Shown here piece after piece: positions 1 to 5,922 of a DNA stretch of 13,414 nucleotides (the stretch's first letter is position 1; each line of letters starts with the position of its first letter). The stretch is from JBJFCE01 sp964437825 (GTDB lineage Bacteria; Bacillota; Clostridia; Lachnospirales; Lachnospiraceae). The notes under the pieces are model-generated. The model worked only from the letters and a program-made list of their open reading frames with translations, was not told where the DNA came from and searched no databases. The position numbers were made by a program, and so were the translations under genes. Location of the stretch: positions 1 to 13,414 of the forward strand of contig CAYTIH010000059.1 in the NCBI GenBank assembly GCA_964437825.1. Direction: 5' to 3'.

Positions 1-135
1 GAAGCAGACGATAAAGCACCGAAGGTGCGGGCTTGCGAGTGAACATGATATAATGTATATATGGATCTGGAATATTCCGATCCGCGTCAGAAAGTAAGTA
101 CTTGAAGCAGCTATTGCAATAACAGGGGAAATGAA
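1..135 (+). promoter_or_regulatory. Upstream region of the GGDEF gene with an extended -10 promoter and a dyad
   Basis: An extended -10 element, TG-A-TATAAT, lies at 46-54. No good -35 is present at 17 bp, as expected for an extended -10 promoter. Transcription would start near 61. Just downstream, 63-83 is a dyad: GGATC, then the perfect 10-bp palindrome GGAATATTCC at 69-78, then GATCC, with one unpaired T. It lies over the expected start region and could be an operator or an mRNA 5' hairpin. A small hairpin, GCACC-GAA-GGTGC, sits at 16-28. A purine-rich ribosome site (AGGGGAA, about 124-130) precedes the ATG at 136. Frame 1 is open from base 1 to a TGA at 40-42, which could be the end of an upstream gene, but 13 codons are too few to judge. 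Confidence 0.45.
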
Positions 136-2169
136 ATGATGGTAAAAAAGAAAAGGTATCATATTGGTTTGGTTGTAGGTAATGTGGAGGATGATTTTTC
201 AAACCAGGTTTGCCGGGGAGCGATGCGCGCTGCAGAATTGGTTGGCGACAATCTGTTTATTATCCCGATGAAGTATCTGGGACAGACGGAGCAGGCAAGA
301 CGTGATTTGAATCAGCAGTATGAATATCAGTATAACTATCTGGCATCCTATGCACAGAGCAAATCCTTGGATCTGGTGTTATTATGCCTCAGTACGGTCG
401 GATATCGTGTGTCTGAAAAAGAGTGCCAAAATCTGCTGAATTCCTTTCAAAATGTACCGTTAATTTTAATTGCTTCAGAGGCGGAAGGTTATTCTTCCAT
501 AAAATATGATAATGTAACGGGGCTTGGCATGGGCATCCGTTATTTGATTGAGGAACGCGGCTGCCGTTGCATTGCGATGCTGACAGGAGCGAATTATAAT
601 GATGATGCCAGAGAACGTCTGGAGGTTTATAAGCAAGTTCTGACGGAAAAGGGCCTGCCTGTAGAGGATCGTAAGATTGCATATGGAGATTTCAGTAAAA
701 AGTGCATAGATGAAGTAGAAAAGCTGCTTGTAAATAATCCGGAGATGGATGCGATCGTATGTGCCAATGATGCGATGGCAAAGACCGTATACCGGGTGCT
801 TGACAAATATCACTTTGCCATCGGTAAGGATATCTGTGTGCTTGGGTTTGATGACATTGAGGATGCGGCTTATATGGAGCCTCCGCTTGCTACGGTTCGT
901 GCGGATGCATCCATCCTTGGCTACCGTGCCATGGTGGAGGGGCATGGTATGCTGGAAGAACGTGATGCGGGAAACGGCGCAGAAGGAACTTTGGGGGAGC
1001 AGGGTACGAAAACTGAGAAAGCCGTTCGGTGCGGTTTGCCGGTCAGACATTTCCTGGTGGATACCGCGTTTATCAAAAGGGAATCGGCCTCCGGTATCAG
1101 GGCGCGTAAAAAGCCTATGACCGAAAAAGTAGAGCTGGAATATTTAAACCGCCTGAATATGATGATTGATATGAATCACAAGATGAATATTGTCAATCGT
1201 GATATGCTGATGTTCGGAAGCAGCAGCGACCAGAATTATGCGCGTTTTCTTGAGGCGCTTGCCATTGACGAGGTTACAAGCTGTTATTTGTTGACAACGA
1301 ATAAACCGATTACATATCATAAGGATCAGCCGCTGCGTTTGCCGGGGGCCATGTATCTGAGGGCGTATAAGAACGGCAGCGAGGTTGTGGAGCTCCCAAG
1401 AGCAAAGCAGAGGATTTCTATACACGAGCTGTTCAGGAATGCTTATTATTCTGAGGAAAGAAAGAATTACGTGCTGGTGGATATTTATTCCAGAGAATTG
1501 CAATACGGAATTCTGGTGTGTGATATGCCATACCGGTATTTTCATTATCTCGAGATGCTCTGCTATCAAATCAGTATTGCAATGAAGATCAAGGAATTGT
1601 TCTCGGTGCAGGAAAAACTGTTAGAGGATAAAGAGGATATGTTGCAGAAGCTTGAGAGGGAAAATTTGCTGCTTGACGATATTTCCAATAAGGATGAGCT
1701 GACAGGAATCCTGAATCGCAGGGGATTTATCACTAAGGTTGGGAATATGATGCAAAATCCTGCTCTTGCGGGAAAAAAAGCAGTTATGGTGTATGCGGAC
1801 TTGAATTATCTGAAGTTAATCAATGACAGATATACTCATGAGGAAGGAAATTATGCGATCAGGAGCTGTGCGGCTGCACTTGAGTCCTCCATGGGAGCAA
1901 GCGGCGTTGCAGGCAGGATCGGCGGCGATGAGTTTGCAGGATGTGCGCTGGTCGATGAAGCAGGGGACGGGGAACAGATCAACAGACGAATTAAGGAGAT
2001 TCTGACAAATGAAAATCTGAATTCCGGTAAGCCGTATGAGGTCATGGCGTCTGTGGGGACCTGTGAATTTATCATCCGTGGGGAAGTGGATGTGAAGCTT
2101 TTGATGGAAGACGCGGACGAGAAGCTCTATGAGGATAAAAGCCGGAAGGGCCCGTTTGTCGAGCGATAG
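136..2169 (+). CDS. LacI-type ligand-binding sensor fused to a GGDEF diguanylate cyclase
   Basis: Predicted to make cyclic di-GMP from two GTP in response to a small ligand or partner. Residues ~8-320 resemble the type I periplasmic-binding fold of LacI/GalR regulators (opening HIGLVVG, later VCANDAMA and VLGFDD), but there is no N-terminal helix-turn-helix, signal peptide or membrane segment, so this is a cytoplasmic sensor rather than a repressor. Residues ~345-485 are a middle region I cannot assign; it may be GAF-like. A charged, probably coiled-coil linker (~490-518) leads to the cyclase, which starts at DELTGILNRRGF (from 520), has the metal/substrate motif DLNYLKLIND, and an intact GGDEF at 596-600. 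The feedback I-site RxxD, expected at 587-590, is GASG, so product inhibition through this site is unlikely. A polar stretch at ~270-300 inside the binding fold looks like a loop insertion. ATG 136 and ATG 139 are both possible starts. The next gene is convergent. Confidence 0.9.
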   Translation: MMVKKKRYHIGLVVGNVEDDFSNQVCRGAMRAAELVGDNLFIIPMKYLGQTEQARRDLNQQYEYQYNYLASYAQSKSLDLVLLCLSTVGYRVSEKECQNLLNSFQNVPLILIASEAEGYSSIKYDNVTGLGMGIRYLIEERGCRCIAMLTGANYNDDARERLEVYKQVLTEKGLPVEDRKIAYGDFSKKCIDEVEKLLVNNPEMDAIVCANDAMAKTVYRVLDKYHFAIGKDICVLGFDDIEDAAYMEPPLATVRADASILGYRAMVEGHGMLEERDAGNGAEGTLGEQGTKTEKAVRCGLPVRHFLVDTAFIKRESASGIRARKKPMTEKVELEYLNRLNMMIDMNHKMNIVNRDMLMFGSSSDQNYARFLEALAIDEVTSCYLLTTNKPITYHKDQPLRLPGAMYLRAYKNGSEVVELPRAKQRISIHELFRNAYYSEERKNYVLVDIYSRELQYGILVCDMPYRYFHYLEMLCYQISIAMKIKELFSVQEKLLEDKEDMLQKLERENLLLDDISNKDELTGILNRRGFITKVGNMMQNPALAGKKAVMVYADLNYLKLINDRYTHEEGNYAIRSCAAALESSMGASGVAGRIGGDEFAGCALVDEAGDGEQINRRIKEILTNENLNSGKPYEVMASVGTCEFIIRGEVDVKLLMEDADEKLYEDKSRKGPFVER

Positions 2170-2177
2170 GTGAAAGT

Positions 2178-2250
2178 ACAGGGAATCCCTGTCTGCATAT
2201 GAAAGAATAAGCCGCCCTTCCAATGAGATACCTGCGCAGAAACGCTGCGC
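2178..2250. terminator. Weak hairpins between convergent genes
   Basis: Two dyads lie between the GGDEF gene and the converging repressor gene. The first, ACAGGG-AAT-CCCTGT (2178-2192), has no U-tract on either side. The second, GCGCAG-AAACG-CTGCGC (2234-2250), is followed on the plus strand by an AT-rich TATTTAATATATT and could act as a poor terminator for the cyclase gene. It also overlaps the repressor stop codon. Neither is a textbook terminator. Confidence 0.3.
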
Positions 2251-2609
2251 TATTTAATATATTCCTTAATGGCCTCAAAACTTTCTGCACTAATCACGTG
2301 CTCCATCTTGCAGGCATCGGAAACAGCGATTTCATGATCCACACCGAGTCTTTCAAGCCAAGAGGATAAAAGCTCATGGCGTTCGTAAATCATTTCGGCA
2401 ATAGCCCTGCCGCTCTCGGTCAGATAAATAAAGCCTGCGTCGGTTACGGTAATATGTTTCTTTTCACGCAGGTTCTTCATGGCAATGCTGACGCTGGATT
2501 TTTTGTAGCCCAGCTCATTTGCGATATCTACGGAACGTACGACCGGAAGCTGCCTGCTTAGAACTAAAATGGTTTCCAGATAATTTTCTGCGGATTCGTT
2601 AGTATGCAT
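2250..2609 (-). CDS. MntR/DtxR-family metal-dependent transcriptional repressor
   Basis: A 119-residue metal-sensing repressor that probably controls metal uptake or homeostasis genes. An N-terminal winged helix-turn-helix (~5-62, with SVDIANELGYKKSSVS as the recognition region) is followed by the helical metal-binding and dimerisation domain (~65-119). It lacks the C-terminal SH3-like domain of DtxR/IdeR, as MntR does. By eye alignment the metal ligands are H78, C100, E103 and H104, plus E12 near the N-terminus. The Cys at 100 matches DtxR Cys102, where Bacillus MntR has Glu99. Residue 9 is Asn, where MntR has Asp8 and DtxR has Met10. Metal preference (Fe or Mn) therefore cannot be read from family membership alone. 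A GAGGTA ribosome site is 4-5 bases before the ATG. No transporter gene is adjacent, so targets are elsewhere. The promoter overlaps a strong dyad (separate entry). Confidence 0.88.
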   Translation of the reverse strand: MHTNESAENYLETILVLSRQLPVVRSVDIANELGYKKSSVSIAMKNLREKKHITVTDAGFIYLTESGRAIAEMIYERHELLSSWLERLGVDHEIAVSDACKMEHVISAESFEAIKEYIK

Positions 2610-2682
2610 GTTTGTACCTCATATTGCAATTTTTGTTGGGTATGATAATTGCCTGTATGGCCGCTTCGCTGCGCTGCGGGCC

Positions 2683-2729
2683 GGTATAATGTCTCACGAC
2701 ATTATACCATAAATTTGTTGTTGATTCAA
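2683..2729 (-). promoter_or_regulatory. Promoter of the MntR/DtxR-type gene overlapped by a perfect 11-bp inverted repeat
   Basis: Read on the minus strand, -35 TTGAAT (2729-2724) and -10 TATAAT (2706-2701) are separated by exactly 17 bp. A perfect inverted repeat, GGTATAATGTC, then 4 bases, then GACATTATACC (2683-2708), covers the -10 and the expected start site. This is the classic position for a repressor to block RNA polymerase, and the gene encodes a repressor, so autoregulation is the simplest reading. The sequence does not match the DtxR or MntR consensus sites I know. Between here and the ATG, 2659-2682 can fold as a GC-rich leader hairpin (GGCCcGC against GCGGCC). Confidence 0.65.
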
Positions 2730-2800
2730 ATATGCAAAAAAGACTTTTTTATCCACAATTTTGAAAAAATTATCAAAATCAAAAACCAAAAATATCAAAA

Positions 2801-2849
2801 TCAAAAAAATCAAAAATATTCTGTGTCAAAAAAATCAAAAATATTCTGT
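2801..2849 (+). repeat. Two perfect 24-bp direct repeats of A-tracts upstream of the infC promoter
   Basis: A 24-bp unit is present twice, at 2801-2824 and 2826-2849, separated by one base; each has the form TC-A7-TC-A5-TATTCTGT. The second copy ends in the first base of the -35 TTGACA. Further ATCAAAA-type A-tracts extend upstream to about 2760, spaced roughly a helical turn apart. Such phased A-tracts bend DNA and can serve as UP elements contacting the polymerase alpha subunit, which suits a ribosomal-protein promoter. The repeat could also reflect slippage. Confidence 0.7.
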
Positions 2850-2877
2850 TGACAATCAATAAAGACTGTGATAAAGT
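2849..2877 (+). promoter_or_regulatory. Sigma-A promoter of the infC-rpmI-rplT operon
   Basis: A perfect -35 TTGACA (2849-2854) is followed after 17 bp by TAAAGT (2872-2877), with TG one base upstream (extended -10). Transcription should start near 2884, about 385 nt before the infC start codon. That leaves room for the structured leader described next. Confidence 0.75.
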
Positions 2878-2883
2878 AACCTC

Positions 2884-3113
2884 TGATGCAGGGAAGCCTG
2901 CATATAACAACAAAGCAGAGTATCCACTCTCACCCTGTGGCAAAAGGCTTAACAGGTGTTTATAGATTTCCTTTTTAACAGCATATGCATGCACGGTGTG
3001 CAGCACGACGTGCAACATGATATATGGCACAATATGCAGCATATATGTAGAAAGATGCATATGCGATTATTTGAGGCAATGATAGTGGAAGGCTTGTGCT
3101 GTCCGCTTTTTTT
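2884..3113 (+). ncRNA. infC operon leader RNA ending in an intrinsic terminator (putative L20-type attenuator)
   Basis: The leader folds into successive elements: ATGCAGG/CCTGCAT (2886-2903); AGAGT/ACTCT with loop ATCC (2917-2930); CACCcTGT/ACAGGTG (2931-2958); a 10-bp closing stem GCATATGCAT (2981-2990) with ATGCATATGC (3055-3064) that encloses hairpins at 2991-3013 and ~3017-3048; then a terminator stem GTGGA-A-GGC-TTGT-GCT-G-TCCGC (3085-3106) followed by seven T (3107-3113). In Bacillus subtilis this operon has a long leader where ribosomal protein L20 promotes premature termination. Gene order, position and architecture here match, so the same control is inferred. A competing pairing of 3000-3008 with 3094-3102 could act as antiterminator. 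I could not run a covariance search. Confidence 0.65.
3085..3113 (+). terminator. Intrinsic terminator in the infC leader (attenuator)
   Basis: Five pairs (GTGGA/TCCGC), an A-G mismatch, then three pairs (GGC/GCT, one being G-U) around the loop TTGT, followed directly by TTTTTTTATTT. It lies ~155 nt before the infC start, inside the operon's own transcript, so it must be read through for infC to be expressed. Confidence 0.65.
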
Positions 3114-3134
3114 ATTTCATGGGAAAGATTTTGC

Positions 3135-3254
3135 ATGATTCACGTGCGAAAGAATCTGCCGTCCTATGAAACAAAAAATGAATCTGCGATACAGCAGGAA
3201 ATTCCGGTTTTGCCGGCGGACAAAAAAGATGTAACAATCAGGGTTTTCTTATGA
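3135..3254 (+). CDS. Possible 39-codon upstream ORF between the attenuator and infC
   Basis: An ATG at 3135 opens a 39-residue frame beginning MIHVRKNLPSYE and ending VTIRVFL, with TGA at 3252-3254. The stop lies directly before the infC Shine-Dalgarno (GGAGG, 3256-3260), 14 bases before the proposed infC ATT start. A weak purine-rich site (GGGAAAG, 3121-3127) precedes it. I recognise no family. If translated it could couple to infC or act as a leader peptide, but it may be chance: a ~40-codon open frame is not improbable. Confidence 0.22.
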   Translation: MIHVRKNLPSYETKNESAIQQEIPVLPADKKDVTIRVFL

Positions 3255-3268
3255 TGGAGGACAAAGCA

Positions 3269-3775
3269 ATTAGCGAATTATTTATTAACGAACAGATCAG
3301 AGACAAAGAAGTACGTGTTATCGGCGAGAATGGAGAGCAGCTTGGAATTATGTCTCCGAGGGATGCCATGAAATTAGCAGAGGAGGCAGGCCTTGATCTG
3401 GTAAAGATCGCGCCCACAGCAAAGCCGCCTGTATGCAAGATCGTTGATTACGGAAAGTATCGTTATGAACTGGCCAGAAAGGAAAAAGAAGCCAGAAAAA
3501 AGCAGAAAATTGTGGAGATTAAAGAAATTCGTCTCTCACCCAATATTGATACCAACGATCTGAATACGAAAGTAAATGCAGCCAGAAAATTCCTGGAAAA
3601 AGGGAATAAGGTTAAGGTTACGCTTCGTTTCCGCGGCCGTGAGATGGCACATATGAATGCCAGCAAGCACATTCTGGATGATTTCGCAGAGAGCCTTTCC
3701 GATATCGCGGTTATTGACAAGCCTGCAAAGGTTGAGGGAAGAGCTATGGCAATGTTTTTAACTGAAAAACGCTAA
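3269..3775 (+). CDS. infC: Translation initiation factor IF-3, probable ATT start
   Basis: IF-3 binds the 30S subunit, keeps it apart from 50S and checks start-codon/initiator-tRNA pairing. The N-terminal domain begins at the family signature FINEQIRDKEVRVIGENGEQLGI; a lysine-rich linker (ARKEKEARKKQK region) leads to the C-terminal domain with KEIRLSPNID and VKVTLRFRGREM. From ATT 3269 the protein is 168 residues, normal for the family. The ATT is chosen because GGAGG at 3256-3260 stands 8 bases before it, while the in-frame ATGs at 3251 and 3254 overlap that Shine-Dalgarno and have none of their own. infC of E. coli and Bacillus is known to use AUU, which lets IF-3 repress its own translation. 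First gene of infC-rpmI-rplT, behind the L20-type leader. Confidence 0.95.
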   Translation: MSELFINEQIRDKEVRVIGENGEQLGIMSPRDAMKLAEEAGLDLVKIAPTAKPPVCKIVDYGKYRYELARKEKEARKKQKIVEIKEIRLSPNIDTNDLNTKVNAARKFLEKGNKVKVTLRFRGREMAHMNASKHILDDFAESLSDIAVIDKPAKVEGRAMAMFLTEKR

Positions 3776-3823
3776 TCATTGTGTACAGTTAAAATAGAGT
3801 AAGAGAAACAGGAGGAAATGAAC

Positions 3824-4021
3824 ATGCCCAAAATGAAAACAAGCAGAGCAGCTGCAAAACGTTTTAAAGTAACAGGTACAGGTAAATTAAAGAGAAGCAA
3901 AGCTTATAAGCAGCATATCTTAACCAAAAAATCAACCAAGAAGAAGAGAGAGTTAAGAAAGCCGGTTATGACTGACTCTACTAACGTTAAGAATATGAAG
4001 AAGATTTTACCATATTTATAA
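3824..4021 (+). CDS. rpmI: 50S ribosomal protein L35
   Basis: A small, very basic 65-residue protein beginning MPKMKTSRAAAKRFKVTGTG and ending NMKKILPYL, the standard length and termini for L35 of the large subunit. AGGAGG at 3810-3815 is 8 bases before ATG 3824 but only 2 before the ATG at 3818, so 3824 is the start. That also gives the conserved MPKMKT N-terminus. Second gene of the operon, 48 bases after infC. Confidence 0.97.
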   Translation: MPKMKTSRAAAKRFKVTGTGKLKRSKAYKQHILTKKSTKKKRELRKPVMTDSTNVKNMKKILPYL

Positions 4022-4043
4022 GTCATAAGGAGGAAACAGAGAC

Positions 4044-4403
4044 ATGGCAAGAGTTAAGGGCGGAGTGAACGCTAAGAAAAAACATAATAGAGTATTAAAA
4101 CTTGCAAAAGGATACAGAGGAGCAAGATCCAACCAGTATCGTGTTGCAAAGCAGTCTGTCATGAGAGCTTTGGCATCTTCTTATGCAGGACGTAAGGAGA
4201 GAAAGCGTCAGTTCAGACAGTTATGGATTGCACGTATCAATGCGGCAGCCAGAATGAACGGCATATCCTACAGCAAATTCATGTTCGGCTTAAAGAATGC
4301 CGGTGTTGATATGAACCGTAAAATGTTAGCTGAGTTAGCAGTGAACGATGCAGCCGGTTTCACAACACTTGCAGAGCTGGCAAAAAAGAATCTTCAGAAA
4401 TAA
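4044..4403 (+). CDS. rplT: 50S ribosomal protein L20
   Basis: A 119-residue, strongly basic protein with the family opening MARVKGGVNAKKKHNRVLKLAKGYRGARS and the C-terminal globular part AGVDMNRKMLAELAVND. L20 is an early 23S rRNA assembly protein. In Bacillus it also binds the leader of this operon to shut it down, and the leader at 2884-3113 fits that circuit. AAGGAGG ends 10 bases before ATG, and the gene follows rpmI by 22 bases. Last gene of the operon; a strong terminator follows. Confidence 0.98.
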   Translation: MARVKGGVNAKKKHNRVLKLAKGYRGARSNQYRVAKQSVMRALASSYAGRKERKRQFRQLWIARINAAARMNGISYSKFMFGLKNAGVDMNRKMLAELAVNDAAGFTTLAELAKKNLQK

Positions 4404-4425
4404 TTGCAGAAATGCGATCAATAGT

Positions 4426-4475
4426 AAAGAGAGTGTCCCGATCGGAAACGCATAATTCCCGGACACTCTCTTTTT
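4426..4475 (+). terminator. Strong intrinsic terminator of infC-rpmI-rplT
   Basis: A perfect 13-bp stem, AAAGAGAGTGTCC (4426-4438) with GGACACTCTCTTT (4461-4473), has a 22-nt loop and ends in an uninterrupted T run. It lies 22 nt after the rplT stop. Confidence 0.93.
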
Positions 4476-4525
4476 GAATTTTATCAAATTACGTCAAGAT
4501 ATGGATCCGTTTTTGGGATAAAAGG

Positions 4526-4554
4526 TTGTCATAAAAGGACAGCGGATTTATAAT
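4526..4554 (+). promoter_or_regulatory. Sigma-A promoter of argJ
   Basis: -35 TTGTCA (4526-4531), a 17-bp spacer, then a perfect -10 TATAAT (4549-4554), giving a start near 4561 and a leader under 30 nt. I saw no clear ArgR-type operator beside it. Confidence 0.82.
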
Positions 4555-4588
4555 ACAAAAGAATGAAGAGAGAAAGGCGTGAAACAGG

Positions 4589-5833
4589 ATGAATATGCAG
4601 AATGTGGAAGGATATACTTATGTAGACGGCGGCGTATGCGCCGCAGCAGGATTTACCGCAAACGGATGTAACTGTGGTCTGAATCCGGATAAAAATAAAA
4701 ATGATCTGGGACTGATTTACAGTGAAAAGCCCTGTACGGCTGCCGCTGTCTATACGACCAATAAAGTAAAGGGCGCACCGATTCTGGTTACCCGAAAGAA
4801 TCTGGAGATGACGGGAGGAACCGCGCAGGCAGTGATTGTAAACAGTAAAAATGCCAATACCTGTAATGCTGACGGAGAGGAAAAAGCCCGGAAAATGTGC
4901 GAGCTGGCTGCGGAGCAGTTAGGGCTTCGTCCGCAGGATGTGATCGTGGCATCCACCGGAGTAATCGGCCGGATTCTGCCGATAGAGCCGATTGCGGATC
5001 ATGTGGAGGAACTGGCAAGGGGCCTGTCCGCAGAGGGGCATCTGAAAGCAGCCAATGCAATCATGACAACGGATACTGTTAAAAAGGAAGTGGCTGTGGA
5101 GTTTCTGCTTGACGGCAAAGTTTGTCATGTGGGCGGAATGGCAAAGGGAAGCGGAATGATTCATCCCAATATGGCAACGACCCTGAACTTTGTGACCAGC
5201 GATGTTGCAATTGACGGAGCGATGATACGGAAAGCACTGGGAGAGATTGTAAAGGTAACCTATAACTGTCTGAGTATCGACGGAGATACCTCCACGAACG
5301 ATATGGTTAGTGTTATGGCAAACGGAATGGCAGGTAATGAGGTCATTACCGATGAAAATGACAGCTATGAGAAATTTAAAACCGCATTATATTTGGTTAT
5401 GATGAATATGACGAGGATGCTTGCAAAGGACGGTGAAGGTGCGAGCAAGCTGCTGGAGTGTACCGTAACGGGCGCACCCGATCAGGAAACCGCCGTCATT
5501 GTGGCAAAGAGTGTGATCCGTTCTCCGCTCTTTAAGTGCGCAATGTTCGGAGAGGATGCAAACTGGGGACGTATTTTGTGCGCAATCGGATATGCACAGG
5601 CTGATTTTGAGATTGATCGGGTGGCTGTGGATATTGCATCCGAAAAAGGTACAATCTCGGTGTGCAGGAACGGTTCCGGGATTGCATTTTCGGAAGAATT
5701 TGCAAAAAAAGTACTTTCTGAGGATGAGATCTTGATCAACATTGATCTGGGGCAGGGAGACGCGCAGGGAAAGGCATGGGGCTGTGATCTGACCTATGAT
5801 TATGTGAAAATTAACGGAGATTACAGATCATAA
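4589..5833 (+). CDS. argJ: Bifunctional ornithine acetyltransferase / N-acetylglutamate synthase
   Basis: ArgJ moves the acetyl group from N-acetylornithine to glutamate, closing the acetyl cycle of arginine synthesis; bifunctional forms also use acetyl-CoA. The 414-residue length is typical. The self-cleavage signature KGSGMIHPNMATTL is present: the chain is expected to split between A196 and T197, making T197 the N-terminal nucleophile of the beta subunit. The oxyanion-hole region is at ASTGVIG (121-127), and the conserved FGEDANWGRI and the ending DLTYDYVKINGDYRS fit the family. ATG 4589 has a weak AAAGG site 11 bases upstream; ATG 4595 is the alternative. argC, argB and argD are not adjacent, unlike the usual arg cluster, and the gene has its own promoter. 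Whether the enzyme is mono- or bifunctional cannot be settled from sequence alone. Confidence 0.96.
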   Translation: MNMQNVEGYTYVDGGVCAAAGFTANGCNCGLNPDKNKNDLGLIYSEKPCTAAAVYTTNKVKGAPILVTRKNLEMTGGTAQAVIVNSKNANTCNADGEEKARKMCELAAEQLGLRPQDVIVASTGVIGRILPIEPIADHVEELARGLSAEGHLKAANAIMTTDTVKKEVAVEFLLDGKVCHVGGMAKGSGMIHPNMATTLNFVTSDVAIDGAMIRKALGEIVKVTYNCLSIDGDTSTNDMVSVMANGMAGNEVITDENDSYEKFKTALYLVMMNMTRMLAKDGEGASKLLECTVTGAPDQETAVIVAKSVIRSPLFKCAMFGEDANWGRILCAIGYAQADFEIDRVAVDIASEKGTISVCRNGSGIAFSEEFAKKVLSEDEILINIDLGQGDAQGKAWGCDLTYDYVKINGDYRS

Positions 5834-5922
5834 GCATTATAAGCTTTTGAGCAACTGTCAGAAAATATATTGTCATAAAAGAAAATTTGCTTTCAGTCAG
5901 AATTTTGATATGGAGGAGCAGC

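Noticed and set aside
475..1050. Long minus-strand frame opposite the cyclase gene
   Set aside because: It is antisense to a clear coding region, has no family resemblance or ribosome site, and is a shadow frame; similar antisense frames at 1144-1569, 6055-6579, 7927-8421 and 10014-10490 were dismissed for the same reason.
2685..2690. Plus-strand TATAAT as a promoter toward infC
   Set aside because: There is no -35 at 16-18 bp upstream on the plus strand; the copy exists because the dyad is symmetric.
2649..2852. 67-codon frame across the A-tract region
   Set aside because: Its Lys/Asn/Gln-rich translation is a by-product of the A-tract repeats, and it spans the repressor promoter and runs into the infC -35.
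2956..3138. 60-codon plus-strand frame inside the infC leader
   Set aside because: It covers the long-range stem and terminator, is rich in His/Met from repeated CATATG-type stems, and has no ribosome site; RNA structure explains the sequence.
3818..3823. First ATG of rpmI as the start
   Set aside because: Only 2 bases separate it from AGGAGG; ATG 3824 has 8 and gives the conserved MPKMKT start.
5887..5922. TTG-initiated N-terminal extension of pepD
   Set aside because: The extra residues do not fit the family and no ribosome site precedes them, whereas GGAGGA is ideally placed for ATG 5923.
5834..5922. Terminator or clear promoter between argJ and pepD
   Set aside because: TTGTCA at 5870-5875 has no acceptable -10 at 16-18 bp, and no stem with a T run was found.
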